A DNA stretch of 64,000 bases from the NCBI RefSeq assembly GCF_006715285.1, contig NZ_VFMX01000001.1, positions 2,604,001 through 2,668,000 of the forward strand, in the 5' to 3' direction. This DNA comes from Arthrobacter sp. SLBN-83 (GTDB lineage Bacteria; Actinomycetota; Actinomycetes; Actinomycetales; Micrococcaceae). Shown piece by piece: positions 1 through 9,608 of the stretch; position 1 is the first letter of the stretch, and each line of letters begins with the position of its first letter. Position numbers and translations under genes: made by a program. The notes beneath the pieces were generated by a model. It worked only from the letters and a program-made list of their open reading frames with translations. It was not told the origin of the DNA and did not search any database.

Positions 1-150
1 GAGCACTCCATTGTGCTCGTTCGCGGTGGTCGTGTGAAGGACCTCCCGGGTGTCCGCTACAAGATCGTCCGTGGCGCCCTCGATACCCAGGGTGTGAAGA
101 ACCGTAAGCAGGCCCGCAGCCGCTACGGCGCAAAGATGGAGAAGAAGTAA
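1..150 (+). CDS. rpsL: 30S ribosomal protein S12, 3' fragment
   Basis: The window opens inside this gene. The visible 49 codons read [20 protein letters not shown] and continue to the basic tail ending in AKMEKK, which is the conserved C-terminal part of S12 at the decoding centre. The stop is followed one base later by the rpsG start, the usual str-operon order. The upstream two thirds of the gene lie outside the window. Confidence 0.96.
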   Translation, partial: EHSIVLVRGGRVKDLPGVRYKIVRGALDTQGVKNRKQARSRYGAKMEKK

Positions 151-151
151 T

Positions 152-622
152 ATGCCTCGCAAGGGTCCGGCCCCCAAGCGGCCGCTCGTTTCGGATCCGG
201 TATACGGTTCCCCGCTGGTAACCCAGCTCATCAACAAGGTGCTCGTTGACGGCAAGAAGTCCACGGCAGAGCGCATTGTCTACGGTGCACTCGAAGGCGC
301 ACGCGCCAAGTCCGGCGGCGACCCCGTTGCAGCCCTGAAGAAGGCCATGGACAACGTCAAGCCTTCCCTCGAGGTCCGCTCCCGCCGTGTCGGTGGCGCC
401 ACCTACCAGGTTCCGGTTGAGGTCAAGCCGGGCCGTTCCACCGCACTCGCACTGCGTTGGCTGGTTGGCTACTCCAAGGCCCGCCGTGAAAAGACGATGA
501 CCGAACGCCTCCAGAACGAAATCCTGGATGCGTCCAACGGTCTCGGTGCCGCTGTGAAGCGTCGCGAAGACACCCACAAGATGGCCGAGTCCAACAAGGC
601 CTTCGCACACTACCGCTGGTAA
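152..622 (+). CDS. rpsG: 30S ribosomal protein S7
   Basis: A 156-residue protein of the usual S7 length, starting [11 protein letters not shown] and ending FAHYRW. S7 nucleates assembly of the 30S head by binding the 3' domain of 16S rRNA and lines the E-site mRNA exit. The ATG lies one base after the rpsL stop, so the two are probably translationally coupled. Second visible gene of the str operon. Confidence 0.97.
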   Translation: MPRKGPAPKRPLVSDPVYGSPLVTQLINKVLVDGKKSTAERIVYGALEGARAKSGGDPVAALKKAMDNVKPSLEVRSRRVGGATYQVPVEVKPGRSTALALRWLVGYSKARREKTMTERLQNEILDASNGLGAAVKRREDTHKMAESNKAFAHYRW

Positions 623-634
623 TACTCCCCGGCC

Positions 635-660
635 GCCGCCGGCTCAACCGAGCCGGCGGC
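635..660 (+). other. Perfect 11-bp hairpin between rpsG and fusA
   Basis: GCCGCCGGCTC pairs exactly with GAGCCGGCGGC around an AACC loop. No T-run follows, so it is not a classical intrinsic terminator. It could be an mRNA processing or stability element, or a weak attenuator, in the str transcript. Confidence 0.55.
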
Positions 661-691
661 GAACGTGTAGTCCATCCCAAAAGGAGACCCC

Positions 692-2806
692 GTGGCACAG
701 GACGTGCTTACCGACCTTAGCAAGGTCCGCAACATCGGCATCATGGCCCACATTGATGCCGGCAAGACCACCACAACCGAGCGCATCCTGTTCTACACGG
801 GTGTGAACCACAAGATCGGCGAAACGCACGACGGCGCTTCGACCACTGACTGGATGGAACAGGAAAAGGAACGCGGCATCACCATCACGTCTGCCGCCGT
901 CACCTGCTTCTGGGAAAACAACCAGATCAACATCATCGACACCCCCGGCCACGTGGACTTCACGGTTGAGGTTGAGCGCTCCCTGCGCGTCCTCGACGGT
1001 GCAGTTGCCGTCTTCGACGGCAAGGAAGGCGTTGAGCCGCAGTCCGAGACCGTGTGGCGCCAGGCTGACAAGTACAACGTGCCGCGTATCTGCTTCGTCA
1101 ACAAGATGGACAAGCTCGGTGCTGACTTCTACTTCACCGTAGACACCATCATCAGCCGCCTGGGTGCCAAGCCGCTCGTCATGCAGCTGCCCATCGGTGC
1201 CGAGAACGACTTCATCGGCGTCGTCGACCTGCTCTACATGCGTGCCCTGGTTTGGCCGGGCGACGCCAAGGGCGACGTGACCATGGGTGCCAAGTACGAA
1301 ATCCAGGAGATCCCCGCGGACCTCCAGGAGAAGGCCGAAGAGTACCGGGCGAACCTCGTTGAGACCGTCGCCGAGTCCTCCGAGGAACTCATGGAGAAGT
1401 ACCTGGAAGGCGAAGAGCTCACCATCGACGAGCTCAAGGCCGGCATCCGCAAGATGACCATCAACTCCGAGCTGTACCCGGTGTTTTGTGGCTCCGCCTT
1501 CAAGAACCGCGGCGTCCAGCCCATGCTCGATGCAGTTGTGGACTACCTGCCGAACCCGCTCGACGTTCCCCCGATGATCGGTCACGATCCCAAGGACGAA
1601 GAGAAGGAACTGACGCGCAAGCCTTCCGCCGACGAGCCGTTCTCTGCTCTGGCGTTCAAGATTGCCGCGCACCCGTTCTTCGGCCAGCTCACCTTCATCC
1701 GCGTGTACTCCGGTCACGTGGAGTCCGGTGCCCAGGTGGTCAACTCCACCAAGGGCAAGAAGGAGCGCATCGGCAAGCTGTTCCAGATGCACGCCAACAA
1801 GGAAATGCCGGTTGACGCCGCTACCGCTGGCCACATCTACGCAGCCATCGGCCTGAAGGACACCACCACGGGCGACACCCTGTGCGATGCCAACAACCAG
1901 ATCGTCCTGGAGTCCATGAGCTTCCCCGAGCCCGTGATCTCCGTGGCCATCGAGCCGAACACCAAGGGTGACCAGGAGAAGCTCTCCACGGCCATCCAGA
2001 AGCTCTCCGCTGAGGACCCCACCTTCCAGGTGTCCCTCAACGAAGACACCGGCCAGACCATCATCGCCGGCATGGGCGAACTCCACCTGGACATCCTGGT
2101 GGACCGCATGCGCCGCGAATTCAAGGTCGAGGCCAACGTGGGCAAGCCGCAGGTTGCTTACCGCGAAACCATCAAGCGCGCAGTCGAGAAGCACGACTAC
2201 ACGCACAAGAAGCAGACCGGTGGTTCGGGCCAGTTCGCAAAGGTCCAGATTGCCATCGAGCCGCTGGACACCGCCGAGGGCGAGCTGTACGAGTTCGAGA
2301 ACAAGGTCACCGGTGGCCGCGTTCCGCGCGAATACATCCCGTCTGTTGACGCGGGGATCCAGGACGCGCTGAACGACGGCGTCCTGGCCGGTTACCCGGT
2401 TGTCGGCATCAAGGCCACTCTGCTTGACGGTGCGTACCACGATGTTGACTCCTCGGAAATGGCGTTCAAGATCGCTGGCCGCATGGCTTTCAAGGAAGCC
2501 GCGCGCAAGGCGAACCCTGTCCTGCTTGAACCGCTGATGGATGTAGAGGTCCGCACCCCTGAGGAATACATGGGTGACGTTATCGGCGACCTCAACTCCC
2601 GCCGTGGCCAGATGCAGTCCATGGAAGATGCCGCCGGTGTCAAGGTTGTCCGTGCGCACGTGCCGCTGTCCGGCATGTTCGGTTACATCGGTGACCTGCG
2701 CTCCAAGACCCAGGGCCGCGCTGTGTACTCCATGACGTTCAACAGCTACGCCGAGGTCCCGAAGGCTGTTGCCGACGAGATCATCCAGAAGTCCCGCGGC
2801 GAGTAG
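692..2806 (+). CDS. fusA: Elongation factor G
   Basis: A 704-residue translocase GTPase that moves tRNA and mRNA on the ribosome and acts with RRF in recycling. G1 is [14 protein letters not shown] near residues 17-30, G3 is DTPGHVDF and G4 is NKMD. Domain IV and the C-terminal domain ([17 protein letters not shown]) are intact. The GTG start at 692 follows AAAGGAGACCCC, a strong ribosome binding site. Lies 69 bp after rpsG, with a hairpin in between. Confidence 0.97.
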   Translation: MAQDVLTDLSKVRNIGIMAHIDAGKTTTTERILFYTGVNHKIGETHDGASTTDWMEQEKERGITITSAAVTCFWENNQINIIDTPGHVDFTVEVERSLRVLDGAVAVFDGKEGVEPQSETVWRQADKYNVPRICFVNKMDKLGADFYFTVDTIISRLGAKPLVMQLPIGAENDFIGVVDLLYMRALVWPGDAKGDVTMGAKYEIQEIPADLQEKAEEYRANLVETVAESSEELMEKYLEGEELTIDELKAGIRKMTINSELYPVFCGSAFKNRGVQPMLDAVVDYLPNPLDVPPMIGHDPKDEEKELTRKPSADEPFSALAFKIAAHPFFGQLTFIRVYSGHVESGAQVVNSTKGKKERIGKLFQMHANKEMPVDAATAGHIYAAIGLKDTTTGDTLCDANNQIVLESMSFPEPVISVAIEPNTKGDQEKLSTAIQKLSAEDPTFQVSLNEDTGQTIIAGMGELHLDILVDRMRREFKVEANVGKPQVAYRETIKRAVEKHDYTHKKQTGGSGQFAKVQIAIEPLDTAEGELYEFENKVTGGRVPREYIPSVDAGIQDALNDGVLAGYPVVGIKATLLDGAYHDVDSSEMAFKIAGRMAFKEAARKANPVLLEPLMDVEVRTPEEYMGDVIGDLNSRRGQMQSMEDAAGVKVVRAHVPLSGMFGYIGDLRSKTQGRAVYSMTFNSYAEVPKAVADEIIQKSRGE

Positions 2807-2868
2807 TCCCTTCCGGACTTTCAAAGCGAACACCCCGGGTACGGCGGCCACCAAGGTCAACGAATCCG

Positions 2869-2906
2869 GTGCAGGAGGCCGGCCGGTCCAGGCCGGCCCC
2901 CTGCAC
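2869..2906 (+). other. Strong GC-rich hairpin between fusA and tuf
   Basis: GTGCAGG-A-GGCCGGCC pairs with GGCCGGCC-C-CCTGCAC around a six-base loop, with one mismatch in 16 positions. There is no T-run after it. It lies before a candidate tuf promoter and may partially separate fusA and tuf expression. Confidence 0.5.
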
Positions 2907-2948
2907 GAACAGGCTCAGGGGACTAGTATTAGTTCCTGAATCTGCGAT

Positions 2949-2978
2949 TTCACCAATCCAAAGCCCCCCAAGTAGACT
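2949..2978 (+). promoter_or_regulatory. Candidate sigma-70-type promoter for tuf
   Basis: TTCACC (2949-2954) and TAGACT (2973-2978) are separated by 18 bases in the 240-bp fusA-tuf spacer. An independent tuf promoter is plausible because EF-Tu is needed in excess over EF-G. TAGTAT at 2924-2929 is an alternative -10. Based on motif inspection only. Confidence 0.35.
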
Positions 2979-3046
2979 TGCCTGAGTTCTACCGCGACAA
3001 GCGCGGCTGGAGGGCAAGCTATTTGTAAACGTTCTAGGAGGAACCT

Positions 3047-4237
3047 GTGGCAAAGGCAAAGTTCGAGCGGACTAAGCCGCACGTCAACATCGGCACCATT
3101 GGTCACGTTGACCACGGTAAGACGACGCTGACGGCCGCCATTTCCAAGGTGCTGTACGACAAGTACCCGGATCTCAACGAGAAGCGTGACTTCGCGTCGA
3201 TCGACTCTGCACCCGAAGAGCGTCAGCGCGGTATTACCATCAACATCTCCCACGTGGAGTACCAGACCGAGAAGCGTCACTACGCACACGTTGACGCCCC
3301 CGGCCACGCTGACTACATCAAGAACATGATCACCGGTGCTGCTCAGATGGACGGCGCAATCCTCGTGGTTGCCGCTACCGACGGCCCGATGGCTCAGACC
3401 CGCGAGCACGTTCTGCTCGCCCGCCAGGTTGGTGTTCCCTACCTGCTGGTCGCGCTGAACAAGGCTGACATGGTCGATGACGAGGAACTCCTCGACCTCG
3501 TCGAAATGGAAGTTCGTGAGCTCCTGAGCTCGCAGGGCTTCGATGGCGACAACGCTCCGGTGGTCCGCGTTTCCGGCCTGAAGGCCCTGGAAGGCGACCC
3601 CGAGTGGGTCAAGTCCGTTGAGGACCTGATGGCTGCTGTCGACGAGTCCGTTCCGGACCCCGTACGTGACCGCGACAAGCCGTTCCTGATGCCGATCGAA
3701 GATGTCTTCACCATCACCGGTCGTGGCACCGTTGTTACGGGCCGCGCCGAGCGTGGAACCCTCGCCATCAACTCCGAGGTCGAGATCGTCGGCATCCGCC
3801 CGGTCCAGAAGACCACGGTTACCGGTATCGAGATGTTCCACAAGCAGCTCGACGAAGCATGGGCCGGCGAGAACTGTGGCCTGCTGCTCCGCGGTCTGAA
3901 GCGCGACGATGTCGAGCGTGGCCAGGTTGTCGTCAAGCCGGGTTCCATCACCCCGCACACCGACTTCGAGGCCAACGTCTACATCCTCTCCAAGGACGAA
4001 GGCGGACGTCACAACCCGTTCTACTCCAACTACCGCCCGCAGTTCTACTTCCGTACCACGGACGTAACCGGCGTTATCACCCTGCCCGAGGGCACGGAAA
4101 TGGTTATGCCTGGCGACAACACTGAGATGACCGTTGCGCTCATCCAGCCCATCGCTATGGAAGAGGGCCTCGGCTTCGCAATCCGCGAAGGCGGCCGCAC
4201 CGTTGGTTCGGGACGCGTTACCAAGATCATCAAGTAG
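3047..4237 (+). CDS. tuf: Elongation factor Tu
   Basis: A 396-residue GTPase that delivers aminoacyl-tRNA to the ribosome. G1 is GHVDHGKTT (residues ~18-26), G3 is DAPGHADY and G4 is NKAD; domains II and III are complete, ending RVTKIIK. The GTG start follows an AGGAGG site (CTAGGAGGAACCT). Last gene of the str operon, closed by a strong terminator. Confidence 0.98.
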   Translation: MAKAKFERTKPHVNIGTIGHVDHGKTTLTAAISKVLYDKYPDLNEKRDFASIDSAPEERQRGITINISHVEYQTEKRHYAHVDAPGHADYIKNMITGAAQMDGAILVVAATDGPMAQTREHVLLARQVGVPYLLVALNKADMVDDEELLDLVEMEVRELLSSQGFDGDNAPVVRVSGLKALEGDPEWVKSVEDLMAAVDESVPDPVRDRDKPFLMPIEDVFTITGRGTVVTGRAERGTLAINSEVEIVGIRPVQKTTVTGIEMFHKQLDEAWAGENCGLLLRGLKRDDVERGQVVVKPGSITPHTDFEANVYILSKDEGGRHNPFYSNYRPQFYFRTTDVTGVITLPEGTEMVMPGDNTEMTVALIQPIAMEEGLGFAIREGGRTVGSGRVTKIIK

Positions 4238-4257
4238 TAACTTACTGATCTCTTAGG

Positions 4258-4296
4258 ACGGCCCCGCTGCTTCAAGCAGCGGGGCCGTTCTTTCGT
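4258..4296 (+). terminator. Intrinsic terminator after tuf
   Basis: A 13-bp perfect stem, ACGGCCCCGCTGC / GCAGCGGGGCCGT, with a TTCAA loop, followed by TCTTTCGTT. It ends the str operon before the accessory genes. Confidence 0.9.
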
Positions 4297-4340
4297 TAAA
4301 GCGGCCCCTGATACTGTTGCAGCACTGAGAGGAGATCATC

Positions 4341-4466
4341 ATGGGATGGCTTATTTTCCTGATCATCGCGGTTGTTGTGGTGGGCGGGGTTTTCTGGGTC
4401 AGAAGGAACTTCCGGCACGAGATCGACCGGGCCAAGCGGATCAACAGGGCTAACAAAAACCAGTAG
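4341..4466 (+). CDS. Small single-pass membrane protein, 41 aa
   Basis: ATG preceded by GAGAGGAGATCATC, a good ribosome binding site. The protein begins with a hydrophobic helix (LIFLIIAVVVVGGVFWV, residues ~4-20) followed by a basic, Arg/Lys-rich cytoplasmic tail of about 20 residues, so it should be an N-out/C-in membrane microprotein. It sits alone between the tuf terminator and the Nramp gene. No function is recognised. The clear ribosome binding site, the hydrophobic helix and the charge pattern support real coding. Confidence 0.65.
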   Translation: MGWLIFLIIAVVVVGGVFWVRRNFRHEIDRAKRINRANKNQ

Positions 4467-4510
4467 CAGCGAGTCCGCCCAGTGCTTTGCCGGTAGCCCT
4501 TATAACTACT

Positions 4511-4526
4511 TTTCGGTACACCTAAA
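4511..4526 (+). promoter_or_regulatory. Inverted repeat upstream of the Nramp gene, candidate DtxR/MntR-type operator
   Basis: TTTCGGTACACCTAAA has the palindromic pattern TTTnGGTnnACCnAAA. This resembles operators of DtxR-family metal regulators, and it lies 48 bp before the start of a divalent-metal transporter gene, where such a site is expected. No regulator gene is in the window. Regulation by Mn or Fe is inferred. Confidence 0.45.
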
Positions 4527-4573
4527 TTCGCGGTATCCTCGTCTTAGTGACGCCGCAATGACGAGGACGTGTA

Positions 4574-5824
4574 ATGGCTGTATCGACTATGACGGCGAGA
4601 ACCGCCACCCCCGGGTTCTGGTCCCGCCTCCTGCTGCTGGGGCCTGCCTTCGTGGCAGCCATTGCGTATGTGGACCCCGGAAACGTGGCGGCCAACCTGA
4701 CCGCCGGTGCCAGCTTTGGGTACCTGCTGGTCTGGGTCCTCGTGGCCGCCAATGCGATGGCCGTCCTCATCCAGTACCAGTCCGCCAAGCTTGGGCTCGC
4801 TACCGGAATGAGCCTGCCGGAAATCCTCGGCCAGCGGCTGGGAACTCGCCGACGGCGCGCCTACTGGGTTCAGGCTGAAGTCGTTGCGGGGGCCACGGAT
4901 CTGGCCGAAGTCATCGGTGGGGCCGTGGCGCTCAACCTGCTGTTCGGCCTGCCACTGCTTGCCGGCGGGGTCATCATCGGCCTGGCCTCCATGCTGCTGC
5001 TGGCCCTGCAGTCGCGGCGGAGCCAGAAGTCCTTCGAGTTTGCAATCCTCACCCTTCTTGGCGTGATCGCCGTGGGATTCGTCTCGGGCCTGTTCGTCGC
5101 TCCGCCGGACGCGGGCGGGGCCTTGGCCGGGCTGGTGCCCCGCTTCGAGGGAACCGATACTGTCCTGCTCGCCGCCAGCATGCTCGGGGCGACCGTCATG
5201 CCGCACGCAATCTACCTGCACTCAGCCCTTGCCCGCGACCGCCATGGCTTTTCGAAGGATCCTGCCATCAGGACGCAATTCATCCGGACCACCCGCGTGG
5301 ACGTTGCCGGCGCCCTGTTGCTTGCCGGCGTCGTGAATATCGCCATGCTGCTCCTGGCCGCCACCAGCCTCCGGGGGGTGGAAGGCACTGACACCATTGC
5401 CGGTGCCCACGCGGCCGTCACGTCGGCACTGGGGCCGGTCATCGGCGTCGTATTCGCAGTAGGCCTGCTGGCCTCGGGGCTCGCGTCCACCTCCGTTGGG
5501 TGTTATGCAGGTGCCACTATCATGGGCGGCCTGCTGAAGATGAGGATTCCGCTGTTGGTCCGCCGGACCGTGACCCTGATACCTGCGTTGCTGGTCCTGG
5601 GCGCGGGCATCGAACCCACGGTGGCTCTGGTCCTCAGCCAGGTCCTCCTGAGCTTCGGCATCCCGTTTGCGCTGATTCCGCTGATCCGGCTTACCGGAAG
5701 CCGCAAGGTGATGGGCATTCACGTGGATTCCAAGCCCCTCCGCATCGCCGGCTGGACCAGTGCAACCCTGATCGTGGGACTGAATTGCGTGTTGATCTTC
5801 CTGACTGTCACCGGACACGCGTGA
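4574..5824 (+). CDS. mntH: Nramp-family divalent metal ion transporter
   Basis: A 416-residue polytopic membrane protein. The Nramp signatures are present: DPGN in the first transmembrane helix (AIAYVDPGNVAANLTAG, residues ~29-45) and MPH in helix 6 (GATVMPHAIYLHS). Together they form the metal site of proton-coupled Mn2+/Fe2+ importers. About ten or eleven hydrophobic helices can be traced. The ATG follows GACGAGGACGTGTA. It ends 19 bp from the convergent beta-glucosidase gene. The preferred metal cannot be fixed from sequence, so the symbol is by family. Confidence 0.88.
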   Translation: MAVSTMTARTATPGFWSRLLLLGPAFVAAIAYVDPGNVAANLTAGASFGYLLVWVLVAANAMAVLIQYQSAKLGLATGMSLPEILGQRLGTRRRRAYWVQAEVVAGATDLAEVIGGAVALNLLFGLPLLAGGVIIGLASMLLLALQSRRSQKSFEFAILTLLGVIAVGFVSGLFVAPPDAGGALAGLVPRFEGTDTVLLAASMLGATVMPHAIYLHSALARDRHGFSKDPAIRTQFIRTTRVDVAGALLLAGVVNIAMLLLAATSLRGVEGTDTIAGAHAAVTSALGPVIGVVFAVGLLASGLASTSVGCYAGATIMGGLLKMRIPLLVRRTVTLIPALLVLGAGIEPTVALVLSQVLLSFGIPFALIPLIRLTGSRKVMGIHVDSKPLRIAGWTSATLIVGLNCVLIFLTVTGHA

Positions 5825-5843
5825 CCCGCAAATCCCGGTCAGG

Positions 5844-7280
5844 CTAGTCAGATGCGGCGCCTCTTGCGCGGGACAGAGCCTGGTACCAGTAAAAGGACCT
5901 TTTCGGCGTCCGCTGCAGCGTCTCAAAGTCCACGTGCACCAGGCCAAAACGCTGCGAATAGCCGGCCGCCCACTCAAAGTTGTCCATGAGCGTCCACACG
6001 AAATAGCCGCGCAGGTCCACTCCCTCCGCTATGCCGCCGGGGGCCGTGGCCTCGATTGCCGCCCCCAGGTGTCCCGCCAGGTACTCCACCCGGTCGGGAT
6101 CCTCGAGCGTCCCGGATACGTGGTCAGGTTCCGGGAAACTGGCGCCGCCCTCGGTGATGTACACCGGCGGCAGGGCCTGCCCGTACCGGTCCCGCATTTC
6201 CTGCAGCAGGATGCCCAGGTGTTCCGGCGCCACGGGCCAGCCGAAGCCCGTGCTGCCGTACTCCGGGTAGCCCACCTCGTGGAAGGGCAGCTTGGCGAGC
6301 TCCTGGTGCATGTCCGCAGGCAGGGGTGTAATACCAGGTCCCAAGGCCACCTTTACCGGGAAGTAGTAGTTGAGTCCGTAGAAATCCAGGGGCTGGTGGA
6401 TGGTTTTGAGGTCCGCGTCGGAGATCCTGCCGATGGAGCGAAGCCAGGGTTTGGCGTACAACGGCAGCGAGGGGTAGCGGCCCAGCAGGACCGGGTCCGC
6501 ATAGATCCTGTTCATCAGCAGGTCATAGAGGTGCGCCACCAGCCGGTCGCCGATCTTCCGGGTGGCGGGCCTGACGGGGGAGTGCAGGTTGGTCAGTCCG
6601 ATGCCGCCGGCTACTCCCGCAGCCCGCAACGCCTGCACGCCGAGTCCATGCGCCAGGAGCTGGTGGTGGATGGCCGGAAGGGCATCGAACAACAGCCGGC
6701 GGCCGGGCGCATGCACCCCCAGCGCGTACCCGTTGAGGGTGACCGACACCGGTTCGTTAAGCGTGACCCACTGCGCCACCCGGTCCCCGAACCGCTCACC
6801 GGCGGCCCTGGCATAGTCGCCGAACCGCTCGGCGGTGTCCCGGTTCAGCCAACCGCCGCGGTGTTCCAGCGGCAAGGGGGTGTCCCAGTGGTAGAGCGTT
6901 GCCATGGGGGAGACACCGGCTTCGAGCAGCTGGTCGATCAGGCGGTCGTAGAAGTCCAGGCCTTCGGCATTGAAGGCGCCCCGGCCGTCAGGTTGGATGC
7001 GTGGCCAGGAGAGTGAGAACCGATAGGAATCAACGCCCAGTTCCTTCAGCAGCGCCACGTCTTCGGGAAGCCTGTTGTAGTGGTCGCATGCAACTGCGGG
7101 GGAGTGCCCGTCCAGGATGGCTCCCGGCTTCTCCGCAAAGGCATCCCATCCAGACGGTCCGCGGCCTCCGGCCTTGAGTGCGCCTTCAATCTGGAACGCC
7201 GCTGCCGCGACGCCAAGGATGAACGACGGCGGCACGCGCCCGGCCAGTTCCGTCACCGATTCAGTGCTCTCCAGGGTCAT
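5844..7280 (-). CDS. GH1 family beta-glucosidase
   Basis: A 478-residue TIM-barrel glycosidase that hydrolyses beta-glucosides or beta-galactosides. The acid/base motif TLNEP is at about residues 173-177 (Glu176). The nucleophile lies in PVYITEGGASF (Glu377), where the common ENG is EGG. N-terminal FILGVAAAAFQIEGA and C-terminal YFVWTLMDNFEWA are typical GH1 blocks. The ATG at 7280 is chosen over an in-frame start 24 codons upstream, because family homology begins just after it and AGGGGC precedes it. No signal peptide, so probably cytoplasmic. A LacI-type palindrome lies upstream. Confidence 0.9.
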   Translation of the reverse strand: MTLESTESVTELAGRVPPSFILGVAAAAFQIEGALKAGGRGPSGWDAFAEKPGAILDGHSPAVACDHYNRLPEDVALLKELGVDSYRFSLSWPRIQPDGRGAFNAEGLDFYDRLIDQLLEAGVSPMATLYHWDTPLPLEHRGGWLNRDTAERFGDYARAAGERFGDRVAQWVTLNEPVSVTLNGYALGVHAPGRRLLFDALPAIHHQLLAHGLGVQALRAAGVAGGIGLTNLHSPVRPATRKIGDRLVAHLYDLLMNRIYADPVLLGRYPSLPLYAKPWLRSIGRISDADLKTIHQPLDFYGLNYYFPVKVALGPGITPLPADMHQELAKLPFHEVGYPEYGSTGFGWPVAPEHLGILLQEMRDRYGQALPPVYITEGGASFPEPDHVSGTLEDPDRVEYLAGHLGAAIEATAPGGIAEGVDLRGYFVWTLMDNFEWAAGYSQRFGLVHVDFETLQRTPKRSFYWYQALSRARGAASD

Positions 7281-7388
7281 GCCCCTATCATCCAGCCGGT
7301 TCCTGCTGGCTGCAATGGTCCTGACCGGCGCCGATTCAGGGCCGATTCGCATCTGCCGCGTATTTCCGGCATACTAGATGAGTTGTTC

Positions 7389-7396
7389 AAGCGCTT
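7389..7396. promoter_or_regulatory. AAGCGCTT palindrome, candidate LacI-family operator
   Basis: TTCAAGCGCTTCTT contains the perfect core AAGCGCTT, the usual core of LacI/GalR-family operators. It is 109 bp upstream of the beta-glucosidase start. Sugar-responsive repression of the glucosidase is inferred; no regulator gene is nearby. Confidence 0.4.
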
Positions 7397-7675
7397 CTTC
7401 GCGTCCCGATCCGGATAATGCCGGGTGCAGGGTCCAAGTGGAAGACCAAACATAACCCACCCCAATGGAATTGCGGATTTGTATGCGTGTTCAGCGCGAC
7501 ACGCCCGACCGCGGGGGTCGGTTGCGCCGGCAGGTTGAGGAACCCGGATTTATCCGGATTCAGCTTGTGCGGCGGATGGTGGTTCGACCTCAAATGCTTC
7601 GGCAGCCATACAACGTGTAAGTGAACAGGGCAGCCCTAAACCGGGGAAGCACAGACTGAAAGAGAGTCAGGCGAC
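7397..7675 (+). promoter_or_regulatory. S10 operon upstream and leader region
   Basis: There is no convincing gene in this stretch before rpsJ. Small stem-loops are visible: CCGACC/GGTCGG near 7506-7522 and CCGGAT/ATCCGG near 7546-7559. It must hold the S10 operon promoter and an untranslated leader. I could not assign -35/-10 boxes with confidence. Autogenous control by a ribosomal protein would be usual for this operon but is not demonstrable here. Confidence 0.4.
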
Positions 7676-7984
7676 ATGGCGGGACAAAAAATCCGCATCC
7701 GGCTGAAGTCATACGACCACGAGGTCATTGACGTTTCAGCACGGAAGATCGTTGAGACGGTCACGCGCGCAGGCGCAACGGTAGTTGGCCCCGTGCCGCT
7801 GCCTACGGAGAAGAACGTGTACTGCGTTATCCGCTCTCCGCACAAGTACAAGGACAGCCGCGAGCACTTTGAAATGCGCACGCACAAGCGTCTTATCGAC
7901 ATCATCGATCCCACGCCGAAGGCTGTTGACTCGCTCATGCGTCTCGACCTGCCGGCTGACGTGAACATCGAAATCAAGCTGTAG
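7676..7984 (+). CDS. rpsJ: 30S ribosomal protein S10
   Basis: A 102-residue S10 ([19 protein letters not shown]), also known as the transcription antitermination factor NusE. It ends VNIEIKL. First gene of the S10 operon, 17 bp before rplC. The ATG follows GAGAGTCAGGCGAC. Confidence 0.97.
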
Positions 7985-8001
7985 GGAGGTGCTGAGAAAC
8001 T

Positions 8002-8652
8002 ATGACCGCAACCCGTAACGTAAAGGGCCTGCTGGGCACGAAGCTCGGCATGACCCAGGTCTGGGACGAGAACAACAAGCTCATCCCCGTCACTGTGGTC
8101 CAGGCAGACTCGAACGTCATCACCCAGCTGCGCAATGCAGACGCTGATGGCTACGTCGCCGTTCAGATCGGCTACGGCCAGATCGATCCCCGCAAGGTCA
8201 CCAAGCCGCTGGCTGGTCACTTTGAAAAGGCAGGCGTCACGCCTCGCCGTCACGTCGTCGAACTCCGTACCGCAGATGCTGCCGAGTACGAGCTGGGCCA
8301 GGAGCTCTCCGTAGAGCTCTTCGAAGCCGGCCAGAAGATCGACGTCGTCGGCACCACCAAGGGTAAGGGCTTCGCCGGTGTTATGAAGCGTCACGGCTTC
8401 CACGGCGTTGGAGCTTCCCACGGTGCCCACAAGAACCACCGTAAGCCCGGTTCAATCGGTGGCGCATCCACCCCGAGCCGCGTCTTCAAGGGCATGAAAA
8501 TGGCCGGCCGCATGGGCGCCGTTCGTCACACCACGCTGAACCTCACGGTCCACGCGGTTGACGTCGAGAAGTCGCTGCTCCTGATCAAGGGTGCCGTTCC
8601 CGGTGCCCGCGGCCAGGTCGTACTCGTACGCACCGCCGTGAAGGGAGCCTAG
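8002..8652 (+). CDS. rplC: 50S ribosomal protein L3
   Basis: A 216-residue L3, one of the first proteins to bind 23S rRNA, reaching towards the peptidyl-transferase centre. [14 protein letters not shown] at the N-terminus and [17 protein letters not shown] in the middle are diagnostic. The start follows TAGGGAGGTGCTGAG, a strong binding site overlapping the rpsJ stop region. Confidence 0.97.
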   Translation: MTATRNVKGLLGTKLGMTQVWDENNKLIPVTVVQADSNVITQLRNADADGYVAVQIGYGQIDPRKVTKPLAGHFEKAGVTPRRHVVELRTADAAEYELGQELSVELFEAGQKIDVVGTTKGKGFAGVMKRHGFHGVGASHGAHKNHRKPGSIGGASTPSRVFKGMKMAGRMGAVRHTTLNLTVHAVDVEKSLLLIKGAVPGARGQVVLVRTAVKGA

Positions 8653-8656
8653 TTCA

Positions 8657-9277
8657 ATGGCTAACACTGTCCAGGTTGACCTGCCTGCAGAGATCTTCGA
8701 CGTTCAGACCAACGTGCCGCTGCTGCACCAGGTCGTCGTTGCCCAGCTCGCTGCTGCCCGCCAGGGAACCCACAAGACCAAGACCCGCGCTGAAGTTTCC
8801 GGTGCAGGACGCAAGCCGTTCAAGCAGAAGGGTACCGGCCGCGCCCGTCAGGGTTCCGTCCGTGCTCCGCACATGACCGGCGGTGGCATTGTCCACGGTC
8901 CCACCCCGCGTGACTACAGCCAGCGCACCCCCAAGAAGATGATTGCTGCTGCCCTGCGCGGCGCACTGTCTGACCGGGCCCGCAACGGTCGCATCCACGT
9001 TGTCGCCGAGCTGGTTGCAGGAGACAAGCCGTCTTCCAAGACTGCCCTGGCAACGCTCCGCGGCGTTTCCGACCGCAAGAACCTGCTGGTCGTCATCGAG
9101 CGCGATAACGATGTTGCTGCACTGTCCGTGCGCAACCTCGCCGGCGTTCACGTTCTGTACGCAGACCAGCTGAACACCTACGACGTTCTCGTCTCTGATG
9201 ACGTTGTCTTCACCAAGGCTGCCTACGACGCATTCGTTGCCGCTAAGGCAGCAAAGAACGAGGAGGATGCCAAGTGA
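8657..9277 (+). CDS. rplD: 50S ribosomal protein L4
   Basis: A 206-residue L4 of the exit tunnel. The conserved loop [19 protein letters not shown] is present near residues 55-73. In several bacteria L4 represses its own S10 operon; nothing here shows whether that applies. The stop overlaps the rplW start as GTGA. Confidence 0.96.
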   Translation: MANTVQVDLPAEIFDVQTNVPLLHQVVVAQLAAARQGTHKTKTRAEVSGAGRKPFKQKGTGRARQGSVRAPHMTGGGIVHGPTPRDYSQRTPKKMIAAALRGALSDRARNGRIHVVAELVAGDKPSSKTALATLRGVSDRKNLLVVIERDNDVAALSVRNLAGVHVLYADQLNTYDVLVSDDVVFTKAAYDAFVAAKAAKNEEDAK

Positions 9278-9579
9278 GTGCAGCCACCATCAAGGATCCC
9301 CGCGACGTCGTGCTTGCACCCGTCGTGTCGGAAAAGAGCTACGGCCTGATCGACGAGGGCAAGTACACCTTCCTGGTGGACCCCCGTTCGAACAAGACCG
9401 AGATCAAGCTGGCCGTGGAGAAGATCTTCTCCGTCAAGGTCGAATCGATCAACACCATCAACCGTGCCGGTAAGCGCAAGCGCACCAAATTCGGATGGGG
9501 TACCCGCAAGAACACCAAGCGTGCGATTGTCACCCTCAAAGAAGGCACCATCGACATCTTCGGCGGTCCGCTCGCGTAG
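9274..9579 (+). CDS. rplW: 50S ribosomal protein L23
   Basis: A 101-residue L23, located beside the exit tunnel where trigger factor and SRP dock. [20 protein letters not shown] is the typical N-terminus. The GTG start overlaps the rplD stop by four bases, indicating translational coupling. Confidence 0.96.
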   Translation: MSAATIKDPRDVVLAPVVSEKSYGLIDEGKYTFLVDPRSNKTEIKLAVEKIFSVKVESINTINRAGKRKRTKFGWGTRKNTKRAIVTLKEGTIDIFGGPLA

Positions 9580-9608
9580 CGGAGACCACTTTAACGAGGA
9601 AATAAATT

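Noticed and set aside
644..2860. 738-codon ORF on the minus strand opposite fusA
   Set aside because: Shadow of the highly biased codon use of fusA; no family similarity, no binding site.
7560..7620. GGTTCGACC resembling a tRNA T-loop
   Set aside because: No acceptor or anticodon stems can be built around it.
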